Positions 26,420 through 35,785 are shown, numbered from the stretch's first letter. The stretch is DNA of 64,000 bases from Candidatus Mediterraneibacter avicola (GCA_019115385.1 DXDR01000014.1:62001-126000); one strand, 5' to 3'. Translations and numbers: made by a program. Notes: generated from the sequence alone by a model not told the origin.

Positions 26420-29413
26420 ATGAGTGATATTATGAGACCCATGTCCTTTGAACAGCTTTTAAACTGGACATTGACAGAGCATAAGGAAAGAGGGACTGTG
26501 TTCGGAGAGCATCATCCCTATCATGCAGATGCCAGATATGACCGGACGATCTTTGAGCGTGCGCTGGAGACGCCGGTAGGTCCGGCAGCAGGACCCCATA
26601 CACAGCTTGCCCAGAATATCGTGGCAGCTTACTATACCGGAAGCCGTTTCTTTGAATTGAAGACGGTACAGATCATGGACGGTGCAGACCTTTCTGCATG
26701 TGTGAACAAACCGTGCATTAAGGCGGACGATGAGTGCTACAACTGCGAGTGGTCCACAGAACTTTATGTGCCCCAGGCTATGGAAGAGTATATCAAGGCA
26801 TGGTTCCTGTGCAAAGTGATCGCAAAGGAATTCGGTCTGGGCAGCATGGACGGATTCCAGTTCAACATCAGCGTAGGATACGACCTGGAAGGCATTAAGT
26901 CGGAGAAAATTGATACCTTCCTCAATACAATGAAACATGCCCAGGATTCGGACATTTTTACAACCTGTAAAAAATATCTGCTGGATCATGCGGATCTGTT
27001 TGAAAAAGTGACGAAAGAAGACATTGAGAGCATCTCAGGGGATATATGCAATTCCGTGACGATTTCAACCCTTCACGGATGTCCTCCTGAGGAGATTGAG
27101 AAGATCGCCATGCATCTGATCACCGAGAAAGGATTTCATACCTTTATCAAGTGCAATCCGACTCTGCTTGGCTATGAGTATGCGAGAAAGATCATGGACG
27201 ACATGGGGTATGATTATGTCGCGTTCGGCGATTTCCACTTTAAGGATGATCTGCAGTATGAAGATGCAGTCCCCATGCTGACGAGACTGATGAAAGTCTG
27301 TCAGGAGAGAAATCTGGAGTTCGGTGTAAAGATCACCAATACATTTCCGGTGGATGTGAAGCAGAACGAGCTTCCAAGCAAAGAGATGTATATGTCAGGA
27401 AAATCCCTGTATCCGCTGTCTATTTCACTGGCGGCGAAGCTGGCGGAGGAGTTTGACGGCAGGCTGCGCATTTCCTATTCCGGCGGCGCGGATTATCACA
27501 ATATCAAGGAGATCGTGGACGCGGGCATCTGGCCTGTGACTGTGGCAACCACGCTTCTGAAACCCGGAGGATATGACAGAATGACGCAGATGGCGTCCCT
27601 CCTGGAAGAGGAAAATGTTGTATTTACACGTGTGGATCCTGAGGCAGTGCGGAAACTGGCGGACGATGCGAGGACAAATCCCCATCATGTGAAAGCAGTG
27701 AAACCGCTGCCCTCCAGAAAGATGAAAAAACAGGTTCCGCTTCTGGACTGTTTTGTGGCTCCGTGTAAGGACGGATGTCCCATCCATCAGGATATCCCGG
27801 CTTACCTGCAGCTCGTAAAAGAAGGAAAGTATGAGGAAGCAATGAAAGTCATCACGGAAAAGAATCCGCTTCCGTTTATCACGGGAACGATCTGTGCGCA
27901 TCCGTGTATGAATAAGTGTACCCGCAATTTCTATGAGGAGTCCGTATATATCCGGGGGATGAAGCTGACTGCGGCGGAGAACGGATATGATGCGCTGATG
28001 GATCAGATCACGGCTCCGCCTGTCACAAAGAACGGAAAAGCGGCTGTGATCGGCGGCGGTCCGGCGGGAATGGCTGCGGCATATTTTCTGCGCCGGGCAG
28101 GTATGGAGACTACACTGTTTGAAAAGACAGACTCTCTGGGCGGCGTAGTGCGCCATGTGATCCCCGGATTCCGGATTTCCGGCAGCGCCATAGACAAAGA
28201 CGCGGCGCTTCTGGAAAAGATGGGAGTAAACATTTGCCTGAACTCAGAGATCACCGATCTGGATATGCTCAAAAATGCCGGATACACGGCGGTCATCCTT
28301 GCCGTAGGCGCTTCTGAGCCGGGAGTGCTCCGGCTGGAAAAAGGCGAGCCGGTCAATGCGCTGCAGTTCCTTGAGGAGTTTAAGGAAAAAGACGGCGATC
28401 TCGATATCGGAAAGAACGTGGTCGTGATCGGCGGCGGCAATACGGCGATGGATACGGCAAGAGCGGCGAAACGCACAAAAGGCGTGGAACACGTATATCT
28501 TGTCTACAGAAGAACGAAGCGATATATGCCGGCGGACGAGGAAGAACTTGTCATGGCGGTAGACGACGGCGTAGAGCTTATGGAACTGCTTTCTCCGGTG
28601 AAGCTGGAGAACGGAAAGCTTCTCTGCAAAGTGATGAAACTGGGCGACTATGACGCTTCCGGAAGAAGAGGCGTGGTGGAGACCGACGGGGAAAAGGAGA
28701 TTCCGGCGGATACTGTTATTGCAGCCGTAGGCGAGAGAGTGCCGACAGCCTTCTATCAGGCCTGCGGGATCAATGTAAATGACAGAGGACGGGCGATCGT
28801 CAATGAAGAAACCTGTGAGACAAGCCGTCCGGGCGTATATCTTGCAGGAGACGGCCTTGGCGGACCGGCTACGGTAGTGGAAGGCATCAGCGACGCCTTA
28901 AGAGCTGCACAGGCTGTAATCGGAGAAACTCTGGTAAAAGACTGTGAACCAAAGATCGATGAGGGAGAAATCTACAGCAGAAAAGGCAATCTCTCCGATA
29001 AGAAAGCTGGTAAGGAAGAGAGCGGAAGATGTCTCGGATGTTCCGGTATCTGCGAAAACTGCGTCGAGGTATGTCCGAACAGAGCAAATATCTCTATCCG
29101 CGTACCAGGCATGGAGAAGCACCAGATCATTCACGTGGACTATATGTGCAATGAGTGCGGCAACTGTAAAAGCTTCTGTCCCTATGACAGCGCGCCCTAT
29201 CTTGACAAATTTACACTGTTCGCAGACGAGAAAGACATGGAAGACAGCAAAAACCAGGGTTTCACAGTGCTGGATGCAGAATCGGTGAAGTGTAAAGTCC
29301 GTTTCTTTGGAGAAACCTATGTGTGGACCAAAGGGGAAGAGACAAGAATTCCCGACGGCCTGTTAAAGCTTATGGAAACCGTGATCAGCGACTATTCGTA
29401 TCTGCTGAGATAG
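26420..29413 (+). CDS. ygfK: YgfK, putative multi-domain Fe-S flavoprotein reductase
   Basis: A 997-residue protein with four parts. Residues 1-430 are a dihydroorotate-dehydrogenase-like barrel (ETPVGPAAGPHTQLAQNIVA, ISVGYDLEGI). Residues about 445-515 hold Fe-S cysteines (CKDGCPIHQDIP, CAHPCMNKCTR). Residues about 540-850 are a glutamate-synthase-like FAD/NAD(P) module (AVIGGGPAGMAAAYF, VVIGGGNTAMDTA). Residues about 868-925 are two ferredoxin clusters (CLGCSGICENCVEVCP, CNECGNCKSFCP). It was once annotated as a selenate reductase subunit; in purine clusters it more likely reduces a purine or pyrimidine intermediate with NAD(P)H. AGGAGG precedes the start. Confidence 0.92.
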   Translation: MSDIMRPMSFEQLLNWTLTEHKERGTVFGEHHPYHADARYDRTIFERALETPVGPAAGPHTQLAQNIVAAYYTGSRFFELKTVQIMDGADLSACVNKPCIKADDECYNCEWSTELYVPQAMEEYIKAWFLCKVIAKEFGLGSMDGFQFNISVGYDLEGIKSEKIDTFLNTMKHAQDSDIFTTCKKYLLDHADLFEKVTKEDIESISGDICNSVTISTLHGCPPEEIEKIAMHLITEKGFHTFIKCNPTLLGYEYARKIMDDMGYDYVAFGDFHFKDDLQYEDAVPMLTRLMKVCQERNLEFGVKITNTFPVDVKQNELPSKEMYMSGKSLYPLSISLAAKLAEEFDGRLRISYSGGADYHNIKEIVDAGIWPVTVATTLLKPGGYDRMTQMASLLEEENVVFTRVDPEAVRKLADDARTNPHHVKAVKPLPSRKMKKQVPLLDCFVAPCKDGCPIHQDIPAYLQLVKEGKYEEAMKVITEKNPLPFITGTICAHPCMNKCTRNFYEESVYIRGMKLTAAENGYDALMDQITAPPVTKNGKAAVIGGGPAGMAAAYFLRRAGMETTLFEKTDSLGGVVRHVIPGFRISGSAIDKDAALLEKMGVNICLNSEITDLDMLKNAGYTAVILAVGASEPGVLRLEKGEPVNALQFLEEFKEKDGDLDIGKNVVVIGGGNTAMDTARAAKRTKGVEHVYLVYRRTKRYMPADEEELVMAVDDGVELMELLSPVKLENGKLLCKVMKLGDYDASGRRGVVETDGEKEIPADTVIAAVGERVPTAFYQACGINVNDRGRAIVNEETCETSRPGVYLAGDGLGGPATVVEGISDALRAAQAVIGETLVKDCEPKIDEGEIYSRKGNLSDKKAGKEESGRCLGCSGICENCVEVCPNRANISIRVPGMEKHQIIHVDYMCNECGNCKSFCPYDSAPYLDKFTLFADEKDMEDSKNQGFTVLDAESVKCKVRFFGETYVWTKGEETRIPDGLLKLMETVISDYSYLLR

Positions 29414-29431
29414 GGACACAAAAACAACAAT

Positions 29432-30190
29432 ATGATATATATTTACAGAGATCATAAACTATGTGAAACACATTCCCTGCTTCAGGCTGCGGGGCTTGCC
29501 GGATGGAAACATCCGGTAGTCTCCGCAGTCGGAGCCGGGGGAAAGACGACCCTGCTCCGGCGTCTGGCCCGGGAATATGCGGACGAGGGACGGGGAGCGG
29601 TTGTCACAACAACTACCCATATTTTAAAGGAAGACCTGCCCTGGTTTCTCACAGAGCCGTCAGAGAACGCTTTGAAAGAGAGGCTGAAACAGTGGGGACA
29701 GGCATGGATCGGGATTCCGGGGGCAAAAGGACGGCTTGGGAGCGTGCCGGAATCTTTTTTTTCAATAATAGAGGGCATGGGCGTACCGGTATTGATCGAG
29801 GCGGACGGAGCAAGAATGCTGCCTTTGAAGTGCCCCGGTTCCAAAGAACCGGTGATTCCCGGCAGAACGACCCATGTGCTTTCCGTCTATGGCCTGGACG
29901 CAGTCGGACAGAGAATGGAAGAGATCTGTTTCCGGCCGGAGAGGGCGGCAAAATTGCTGGATAAGAAAATAACAGAACCGGTTGCCGCAGAGGATATCGG
30001 GAGGCTGGCCGCTTCAGAGGAAGCAGGCAGAAAAGGCTGCCCGGAGAATGCGGTTTATACGGTCGTTTTAAATAAAGCGGATGATTCTCAGAGAATAGAA
30101 ATGGCAGCCGAAATCGGCGCTTTTCTGGAACAGCAGGGCGTCACCCGCGTCATTGTGACATCTTTTAGGAGGCCGGAAAGAGGAACATGA
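29432..30190 (+). CDS. yqeC: YqeC, selenium cofactor biosynthesis protein
   Basis: A 252-residue P-loop protein. The nucleotide-binding site is SAVGAGGKTTLLRRLARE near residue 32, followed by VVTTTTHIL and VLIEADGARMLPLKCP. YqeC proteins occur only with the labile-selenium Mo hydroxylase system. The ribosome site is weak. The stop overlaps the yqeB start by 4 nt, so the two are coupled. Confidence 0.88.
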   Translation: MIYIYRDHKLCETHSLLQAAGLAGWKHPVVSAVGAGGKTTLLRRLAREYADEGRGAVVTTTTHILKEDLPWFLTEPSENALKERLKQWGQAWIGIPGAKGRLGSVPESFFSIIEGMGVPVLIEADGARMLPLKCPGSKEPVIPGRTTHVLSVYGLDAVGQRMEEICFRPERAAKLLDKKITEPVAAEDIGRLAASEEAGRKGCPENAVYTVVLNKADDSQRIEMAAEIGAFLEQQGVTRVIVTSFRRPERGT

Positions 30191-31596
30191 AAATACTGAT
30201 AAAAGGAGCCGGAGACCTGGCGACGGGAATTGCGGTCCGGCTTTTCCGGGCAGGACATCAGATCCTGATGACAGAGATCCCGGCGCCCCTGACTGTGCGG
30301 AGGACAGTGGCCTTTTCCCCCGCTGTCTATGAGGGAAGAGCGCAGGTGGAAGAGACAGAGGCATATCTTGCAGGCACAAAAGCAGAGGCGGAAAGGATTA
30401 TGTCCCGGGGGGATATTGCTGTAATGGTTGACCCGGATGCATCCTGCAGGGAGTGGTTTTGTCCGGATGTGATCGTGGACGCGATTCTTGCCAAAAAGAA
30501 TCTGGGAACGGATATCTCGGACGCGCCCTTTGTGATCGGCGTGGGGCCGGGATTTACGGCAGGAACAGACTGCAACTGTGTAGTAGAGACGAAACGGGGA
30601 CACTTTCTGGGCCGGGTGATCTGGCGGGGAAGCGCTATCCCCAATACAGGCGTACCCGGTGATGTGGGCGGCTATACGACAGAGCGTCTGTTAAAAGCAT
30701 CGGCGGACGGGATTATGGAACCCAGGGTTCAGATCGGAGACCGGGTGGAACCGGGCCAGGTTGTCGCACTTACCGGAGGCGTTCCTGTCTGCGCGCAGAT
30801 GCCGGGGATTGTAAGAGGAATGCTGCAGGAAGGTACAGAAGTCAGAAAGGGCCTGAAGATCGGAGATATAGATGCCAGGGCAGAAACCTCCCACTGCAAT
30901 ACCATATCCGACAAAGCGAGGGCAGTAGGAGGAGCTGTGCTGGAGGCGGCGGCTCTTTATGAGAAGACCGCAGGCCGGTATGCATATGTGACATTGGCGG
31001 CAGGACAGGGAAGAAGATTTGGCGGCGGCAAACTGGAGACGGAAATTGACGGAAAACCGCTTTATGTTCACGCATTGGAGCGAATGCAGGCGTTCGGCGG
31101 TTTTCCGGCTTATCTGGTTGCCGGGCCGGGACACATGTCAGAAGAAGCCCTGGAATATGGGGTCACCCCTGTGGAAAACTGTGAACCGGAGAAGGGAATC
31201 TCCCATTCTCTGCGGCTGGGACTTCGCAGGGCTCTGGAGCATGATCCGAATCTGAAAGGCGTACTTTTTTCGGTCTGCGACCAGCCCTGGCTGGGCGCCG
31301 CGACGATCCAGGAGATTTTTAATGCGGCGGCTCTTCACCCGGGCAGCATTGTCTGTGCAGGATGCGGGGAAAAGAGAGGAAACCCGGTTTTGTGGGACAG
31401 AAAGTATTTTTCTGAACTGATGACGCTTGCCGGGGACCGGGGCGGAAGACAGATCATGGAGAAACACAGGGATAACCTGCGGATCGTCCAGGCAGAAGAG
31501 GAAGAGTTAAGAGATATCGACGTGAGAGAAGACCTGCCGGAGGCAGGACGGTTAAAAAAGCGGCGAGGAGATGAGAACTATGGCTCAGAAGCGTAA
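30187..31596 (+). CDS. yqeB: YqeB selenium-Mo cofactor protein fused to a MocA-like nucleotidyltransferase
   Basis: A 469-residue fusion. Residues 1-260 are YqeB (EF2563 family): MKILIKGAGDLATGIAVRLF, VDPDASCREWFCPDVIVDAI, GVGPGFTAGTDCNCVVET. Residues about 265-460 are an NTP_transf_3 domain with a full signature VTLAAGQGRRFGGGK and the metal motif CDQPWLG. MocA-type enzymes add CMP to molybdopterin. The fusion suggests selenium ligation and dinucleotide formation are handled by one protein. It overlaps yqeC by 4 nt and the ferredoxin gene by 17 nt. Confidence 0.88.
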   Translation: MKILIKGAGDLATGIAVRLFRAGHQILMTEIPAPLTVRRTVAFSPAVYEGRAQVEETEAYLAGTKAEAERIMSRGDIAVMVDPDASCREWFCPDVIVDAILAKKNLGTDISDAPFVIGVGPGFTAGTDCNCVVETKRGHFLGRVIWRGSAIPNTGVPGDVGGYTTERLLKASADGIMEPRVQIGDRVEPGQVVALTGGVPVCAQMPGIVRGMLQEGTEVRKGLKIGDIDARAETSHCNTISDKARAVGGAVLEAAALYEKTAGRYAYVTLAAGQGRRFGGGKLETEIDGKPLYVHALERMQAFGGFPAYLVAGPGHMSEEALEYGVTPVENCEPEKGISHSLRLGLRRALEHDPNLKGVLFSVCDQPWLGAATIQEIFNAAALHPGSIVCAGCGEKRGNPVLWDRKYFSELMTLAGDRGGRQIMEKHRDNLRIVQAEEEELRDIDVREDLPEAGRLKKRRGDENYGSEA

Positions 31597-32161
31597 GAAA
31601 AAAACAGCGGTTGTACAGTGTGCCGGAGGATGCCGCGCGGGTTCTCCTGCACAGGGAGAAAACGGAAAGGGCAGCGAGAGCCGGCTGTACGAAAACTGTG
31701 CAGATGCGGCTCAGAAGCTTTCGCAGGACAGTTCACTGTGCCGGTGGGGCTGTCTGGGACTGGGAAGCTGTGTGGAGGTATGCCGGCTGGGGGCTGTGTT
31801 CATAAACAGCGGCGGGACGGCGGAGATAGACAGAAGCAGATGTGTTGGCTGCGGCCTGTGTGTGAAGGCCTGTCCCCGCCATCTGATCCGTCTTACCGAA
31901 CCGGAATATCATATATATCCGGCCTGTGTAAGTGAGGCGCCCGGAGCACAGACGAAAAAAGAATGTGCCGCGGGCTGCATTGCATGCGGGATCTGTGTGA
32001 AAAACTGTCCGGCAGACGCCATACAGATCGAGGAGAATCACGCGGTGATCGACGAGGAGAAATGTATTTCATGCGGCATGTGTGCGGTGAAATGTCCCAG
32101 AGGAATCATCCGGGATTATGACGGGATTTTTGCGGCAGGGAGCTCGCAGAGAAAAGAGTGA
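31580..32161 (+). CDS. [4Fe-4S] ferredoxin-type protein, RnfB-like
   Basis: A 193-residue protein with many cysteines. The N-terminal part has CAGGCRAG and CRWGCLGLGSCVEVCRLGA; the middle has CVGCGLCVKACPRH; the C-terminal part has CIACGICVKNCPAD and CISCGMCAVKCPRG. This resembles the RnfB ferredoxin region without a membrane anchor. I use ATG 31580 (GAGGAG 9 nt upstream) instead of the track's 31571, which abuts the ribosome site. Placed between yqeB and xdh, it probably carries electrons from the xanthine dehydrogenase, possibly to YgfK. Confidence 0.85.
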   Translation: MAQKRKKKTAVVQCAGGCRAGSPAQGENGKGSESRLYENCADAAQKLSQDSSLCRWGCLGLGSCVEVCRLGAVFINSGGTAEIDRSRCVGCGLCVKACPRHLIRLTEPEYHIYPACVSEAPGAQTKKECAAGCIACGICVKNCPADAIQIEENHAVIDEEKCISCGMCAVKCPRGIIRDYDGIFAAGSSQRKE

Positions 32162-32173
32162 CAGGAGGCGGCA

Positions 32174-34768
32174 ATGAAAGAGAAGTATTGTTTTAAGGTA
32201 AATGGTGTTGTGCGCAGCACAGAAGAGAACAAGCCTCTGCTGCGCTACCTGAGAGATGACCTGCATCTGCATTCTGTCAAGGACGGCTGCAGTGAAGGAG
32301 CCTGCGGGACCTGCACGATCATAGTAGACGGAAAAGCGGTCAAATCCTGTGTGCTGACCACGAAGCTTGCCGTGGGGCGCAATATTATCACTACAGAAGG
32401 ACTCAGCGAAGAAGAGAAGGAAGCTTTTGTATATGCCTTTGGCTCAAAAGGATCCGTTCAGTGCGGATTCTGCATTCCGGGCATGGTGATGGCAGGAAAG
32501 GCTCTGATCGACCGGGTGCCTGATCCTACGGAAGAGGAGATCAAAACTGCCCTGAAAGGAAATATCTGCCGCTGTACCGGCTATAAGAAGATCATAGAAG
32601 GCATTCAGCTGGCTGCGGCCATACTCCGGGGCGACGCGTCTATAGAAGAGGAACTGGAAAAAGGGGATGAATACGGCGTCGGGAAAAAGGCTTTCCGCCT
32701 GGATGTGCGGGAAAAAGTGCTGGGTTACGGCGAGTATCCCGATGATGTGGAGATGGAGGGCATGGTGTATGCTTCGGCGGTGCGCTCCCGGTACCCGCGG
32801 GCCAGGATCCTGGATATTGATTATGAAAAGGCGCTTGCCCTGCCAGGCGTGCTGGCTGTTCTGACAGCGGAGGATGTGCCGAACAACAAGGTGGGTCATC
32901 TGCAGCAGGACTGGGATGTGATGATCGCAAAGGGCAGTATTACCCGCTGTGTGGGAGATGCGATCTGTCTGGTTGTGGCTGAGACGAGAAATACACTGGA
33001 GAAAGCAAAGAAGCTTATTAAAATCGACTATGAAGAATTAAAGCCTGTGACAAATATCCGTGAGGCAATGGCGGAGGACGCGCCGAAAGTCCATTCAAAA
33101 GGAAATCTGTGCCAGAGCCGTCATGTGACAAGAGGAGATGCAAAAAAAGCGCTGGCACAATCCAAGTATGTGGTGACCCAGAAATATACGACGCCCTTTA
33201 CAGAACATGCATTTTTGGAGCCTGAGTGTGCCGTCGCTTTTCCGTACAAGGACGGGGTAAAAGTGTATTCCACAGACCAGGGCGTCTATGATACCCGGCA
33301 TGAGATTTCCATTATGCTTGGGTGGGAGCCGGAGCGGATCGTGGTGGAAAACAAGCTGGTGGGCGGCGGATTCGGAGGAAAGGAAGACGTGTCAGCCCAG
33401 CATATCGCGGCGCTGGCTGCGATTAAAGTGCAGCGTCCGGTAAAGGTGGTCTTTTCCAGGCAGGAGTCCATTAATTTTCATCCGAAGCGTCATGCCATGG
33501 AGGGCACATTTACTCTGGGGTGTGACGAAAACGGCATATTTACGGGTATGGACTGTGAGATTTATTTTGACACAGGAGCCTACGCGTCGCTGTGCGGGCC
33601 GGTCCTGGAGCGGGCCTGCACCCATTCGGTAGGGCCTTACTGCTATCAGAATACAGATATCCGTGGTTATGGATATTATACGAATAACCCGCCGGCAGGA
33701 GCATTTCGGGGATTTGGGGTGTGCCAGAGTGAGTTTGCCCTTGAATCCAATATCAATCTGCTGGCGGAGAAAGTGGGAATTTCCCCGTGGGAAATCCGCT
33801 ACCGCAATGCCATTGAGCCTGGCAAGGTACTTCCCAATGGGCAGATCGCGGACTGTTCAACCGCGCTGAAGGAAGCGCTCCTGGCGGTCAAAGACGCCTA
33901 TGAGAGCAATCCTGGGCGGGCAGGGATCGCCTGCGCCATGAAAAATGCCGGCGTGGGCGTGGGACTTCCCGATAAAGGAAGAGCAAAGCTGGTCGTTCAC
34001 GGCGGCAAAGTGGAACTGTACAGCGCTGCTTCGGATATCGGACAGGGCTGCGCAACGGTATTTGTCCAGATGGTTGCCGAGGCTACAGGGCTTGGCAGGG
34101 CATATATTAAAAATATGGGCTCCAATTCAGAGGTGGCCCCGGATTCGGGAACAACATCCGGTTCCCGTCAGACTCTCATTACCGGAGAGGCTGTTCGGAT
34201 GGCGGCAGCGGAACTTGATGACGCTTTAAAAGAAGCCGGAGGGGATCTTGGCAAACTGGAAGGGCGGGAGTTCTTCGCAGAGTTTTTTGATCCCACAGAC
34301 AAGCTGGGGGCTGACGTGCCCTATCCGAAGAGCCATGTGGCGTACGGATTTGCCGCTCATGTGGTGATCCTGGATGATGATGGCAGGGTAAAGGAAGTCT
34401 ATGCGGCCCATGATTCCGGCAAGGTGGTCAATCCCATTGCGATTCAGGGGCAGATCGAGGGCGGCGTGCTTATGGGGCTGGGCTATGCACTGACGGAGGA
34501 TTTCCCGCTGAAAGACGGCGTACCCCAGGCAAAATACGGGACGCTGGGACTGATGCGGGCGCCTCAGATTCCCGATATACATGCAATTTACGTTGAGAAA
34601 GAAAAACTGCTTCCTTTTGCCTACGGCGCCAAGGGAATCGGAGAGATTGCGACCATTCCCACCGCTCCGGCGGCCCAGGGGGCATATTATGCAAAGGATC
34701 ACGTGCTGCGTACAAGCCTGCCCATGAAGGATACCTATTATTCCAAGAAGCAGAAGGCGGTGAAGTAG
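32174..34768 (+). CDS. selenium-dependent xanthine dehydrogenase
   Basis: An 864-residue Mo hydroxylase. Residues 1-155 bind two [2Fe-2S] clusters (CSEGACGTCTIIVDG, CGFCIPGMVMAGKAL, CRCTGYKKI). Residues about 165-860 are the molybdenum domain (LVGGGFGGKEDVSAQH, PPAGAFRGFGVCQSEF, catalytic Glu in GAKGIGEIATIP). The FAD domain of standard xanthine dehydrogenase is missing, as in the Se-dependent family. Electrons must leave through the Fe-S clusters to a separate partner. AGGAGG precedes the start. The selenium is a labile cofactor ligand, not selenocysteine. Confidence 0.92.
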   Translation: MKEKYCFKVNGVVRSTEENKPLLRYLRDDLHLHSVKDGCSEGACGTCTIIVDGKAVKSCVLTTKLAVGRNIITTEGLSEEEKEAFVYAFGSKGSVQCGFCIPGMVMAGKALIDRVPDPTEEEIKTALKGNICRCTGYKKIIEGIQLAAAILRGDASIEEELEKGDEYGVGKKAFRLDVREKVLGYGEYPDDVEMEGMVYASAVRSRYPRARILDIDYEKALALPGVLAVLTAEDVPNNKVGHLQQDWDVMIAKGSITRCVGDAICLVVAETRNTLEKAKKLIKIDYEELKPVTNIREAMAEDAPKVHSKGNLCQSRHVTRGDAKKALAQSKYVVTQKYTTPFTEHAFLEPECAVAFPYKDGVKVYSTDQGVYDTRHEISIMLGWEPERIVVENKLVGGGFGGKEDVSAQHIAALAAIKVQRPVKVVFSRQESINFHPKRHAMEGTFTLGCDENGIFTGMDCEIYFDTGAYASLCGPVLERACTHSVGPYCYQNTDIRGYGYYTNNPPAGAFRGFGVCQSEFALESNINLLAEKVGISPWEIRYRNAIEPGKVLPNGQIADCSTALKEALLAVKDAYESNPGRAGIACAMKNAGVGVGLPDKGRAKLVVHGGKVELYSAASDIGQGCATVFVQMVAEATGLGRAYIKNMGSNSEVAPDSGTTSGSRQTLITGEAVRMAAAELDDALKEAGGDLGKLEGREFFAEFFDPTDKLGADVPYPKSHVAYGFAAHVVILDDDGRVKEVYAAHDSGKVVNPIAIQGQIEGGVLMGLGYALTEDFPLKDGVPQAKYGTLGLMRAPQIPDIHAIYVEKEKLLPFAYGAKGIGEIATIPTAPAAQGAYYAKDHVLRTSLPMKDTYYSKKQKAVK

Positions 34769-34771
34769 TCC

Positions 34772-35686
34772 ATGAGAGTCGGCGCGGTAATTGCGGCAGC
34801 CGGTATTCCCGGCGGGTTTGCCGCATATGACAGAACAGAGTATGCAAACGGTCCGGATATGGTGAAACGGATGATACAGGTATTTCACCAGGCCGGGGTG
34901 GAGGATGTGGCTGTTGTAACAGGCTACAGGGCAAAGGAGACAGAAAAAAGTCTGTCAAAGCTGGGCGCTGTATTTCTGCGGAGCCCGGACTACGCCGGGG
35001 AACAGATGCTGGACTATGCGGCAAGAGGACTGGATTACCTCAGGAAAAGCTGTGAAAGAATCTTTTTCTGTCCGGCAGACGTGCCGCTGTTTTCCGTACA
35101 GACAGTGCAGGCAATGATAAAGACAGAAGGCCGGGCAGTGATTCCAGTGTATGAGGGCAGAAAAGGCCATCCGATCCTTATCGGCGCAGAACTTGTGCCG
35201 GGAATCTGTGCATACAGGGGTGAAAGAGGGCTGAAGGGAGCGGTTGACGCTTCTGGAGCGGATATTTCTTTCCTCCCCGTAGAAGATGCGGGAGTCGCGG
35301 TGCGCGCGGGCGCGGACGGTGTATTTGAAAAAATGGCTGTCAGCAGGGATATACGTCAGATTTATCCGCGGGTAAAGGTGCAGCTCGTGAGGAGCGAGCC
35401 CTTTTTCGGACCGGGCATGGCAACGCTTTTAAAGCAGATACAGGCCCTGGGGTCTGTACGGGAAGCATGCGAAAAGACGGGGATGTCCTACAGCAAGGGT
35501 TGGAGCCTGATCCGCACGGCGGAGCGTGAGCTGGGATGTACGATCGTGGAACGCAGTCCGGGCGGGATCGGCGGAGGGGCGGCCAGGGTAAGCGAACAGG
35601 GCCTTAACCTCCTGAACCGGTATGAGCAGTTTGAAAAAGAGATCGCCCGGATCGCGCAGGAAAAATACAGGGAGATTTTTGACTGA
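34772..35686 (+). CDS. MobA/MocA-like domain fused to ModE-type winged HTH
   Basis: A 304-residue fusion. Residues 1-195 are an NTP-transferase fold, but the nucleotide signature is degenerate: VIAAAGIPGGFAAYD replaces the usual LAAGxSxRxG. The downstream parts (FFCPADVPLFSVQTVQ, VPVYEGRKGHPILIG-like) are kept. Residues about 205-300 are a ModE N-terminal-type HTH (GPGMATLLKQIQALGSVREACEKTGMSYSKGWSLIRTAE). It starts 3 bp after xdh and ends just upstream of modA. It may be a cofactor- or nucleotide-sensing repressor of modABC; catalytic activity is doubtful. Confidence 0.8.
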   Translation: MRVGAVIAAAGIPGGFAAYDRTEYANGPDMVKRMIQVFHQAGVEDVAVVTGYRAKETEKSLSKLGAVFLRSPDYAGEQMLDYAARGLDYLRKSCERIFFCPADVPLFSVQTVQAMIKTEGRAVIPVYEGRKGHPILIGAELVPGICAYRGERGLKGAVDASGADISFLPVEDAGVAVRAGADGVFEKMAVSRDIRQIYPRVKVQLVRSEPFFGPGMATLLKQIQALGSVREACEKTGMSYSKGWSLIRTAERELGCTIVERSPGGIGGGAARVSEQGLNLLNRYEQFEKEIARIAQEKYREIFD

Positions 35687-35716
35687 ACCAAGAGGAAAAT
35701 ATAGTTTACATACAAT

Positions 35717-35746
35717 AAAAAGGCAGTATGCGGCTGCCTTTTTATT
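35717..35746 (+). terminator. intrinsic terminator after the Se-Mo operon
   Basis: AAAAAGGCAG and CTGCCTTTTT form a 10-bp stem with a 7-nt loop and a built-in T run. It ends the ssnA-to-ModE transcript and separates it from modABC. Confidence 0.9.
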
Positions 35747-35756
35747 GGCTCACCGA

Positions 35757-35785
35757 TTGTTTTTTAAAAACTAATCGGATATAAT
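35757..35785 (+). promoter_or_regulatory. modA promoter
   Basis: TTGTTT, 17-nt spacer, perfect TATAAT. It lies right after the terminator and gives a leader of about 155 nt before modA. An imperfect inverted repeat (CCGATT...AATCGG, 35753-35778) spans the -35 and spacer. Confidence 0.8.
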
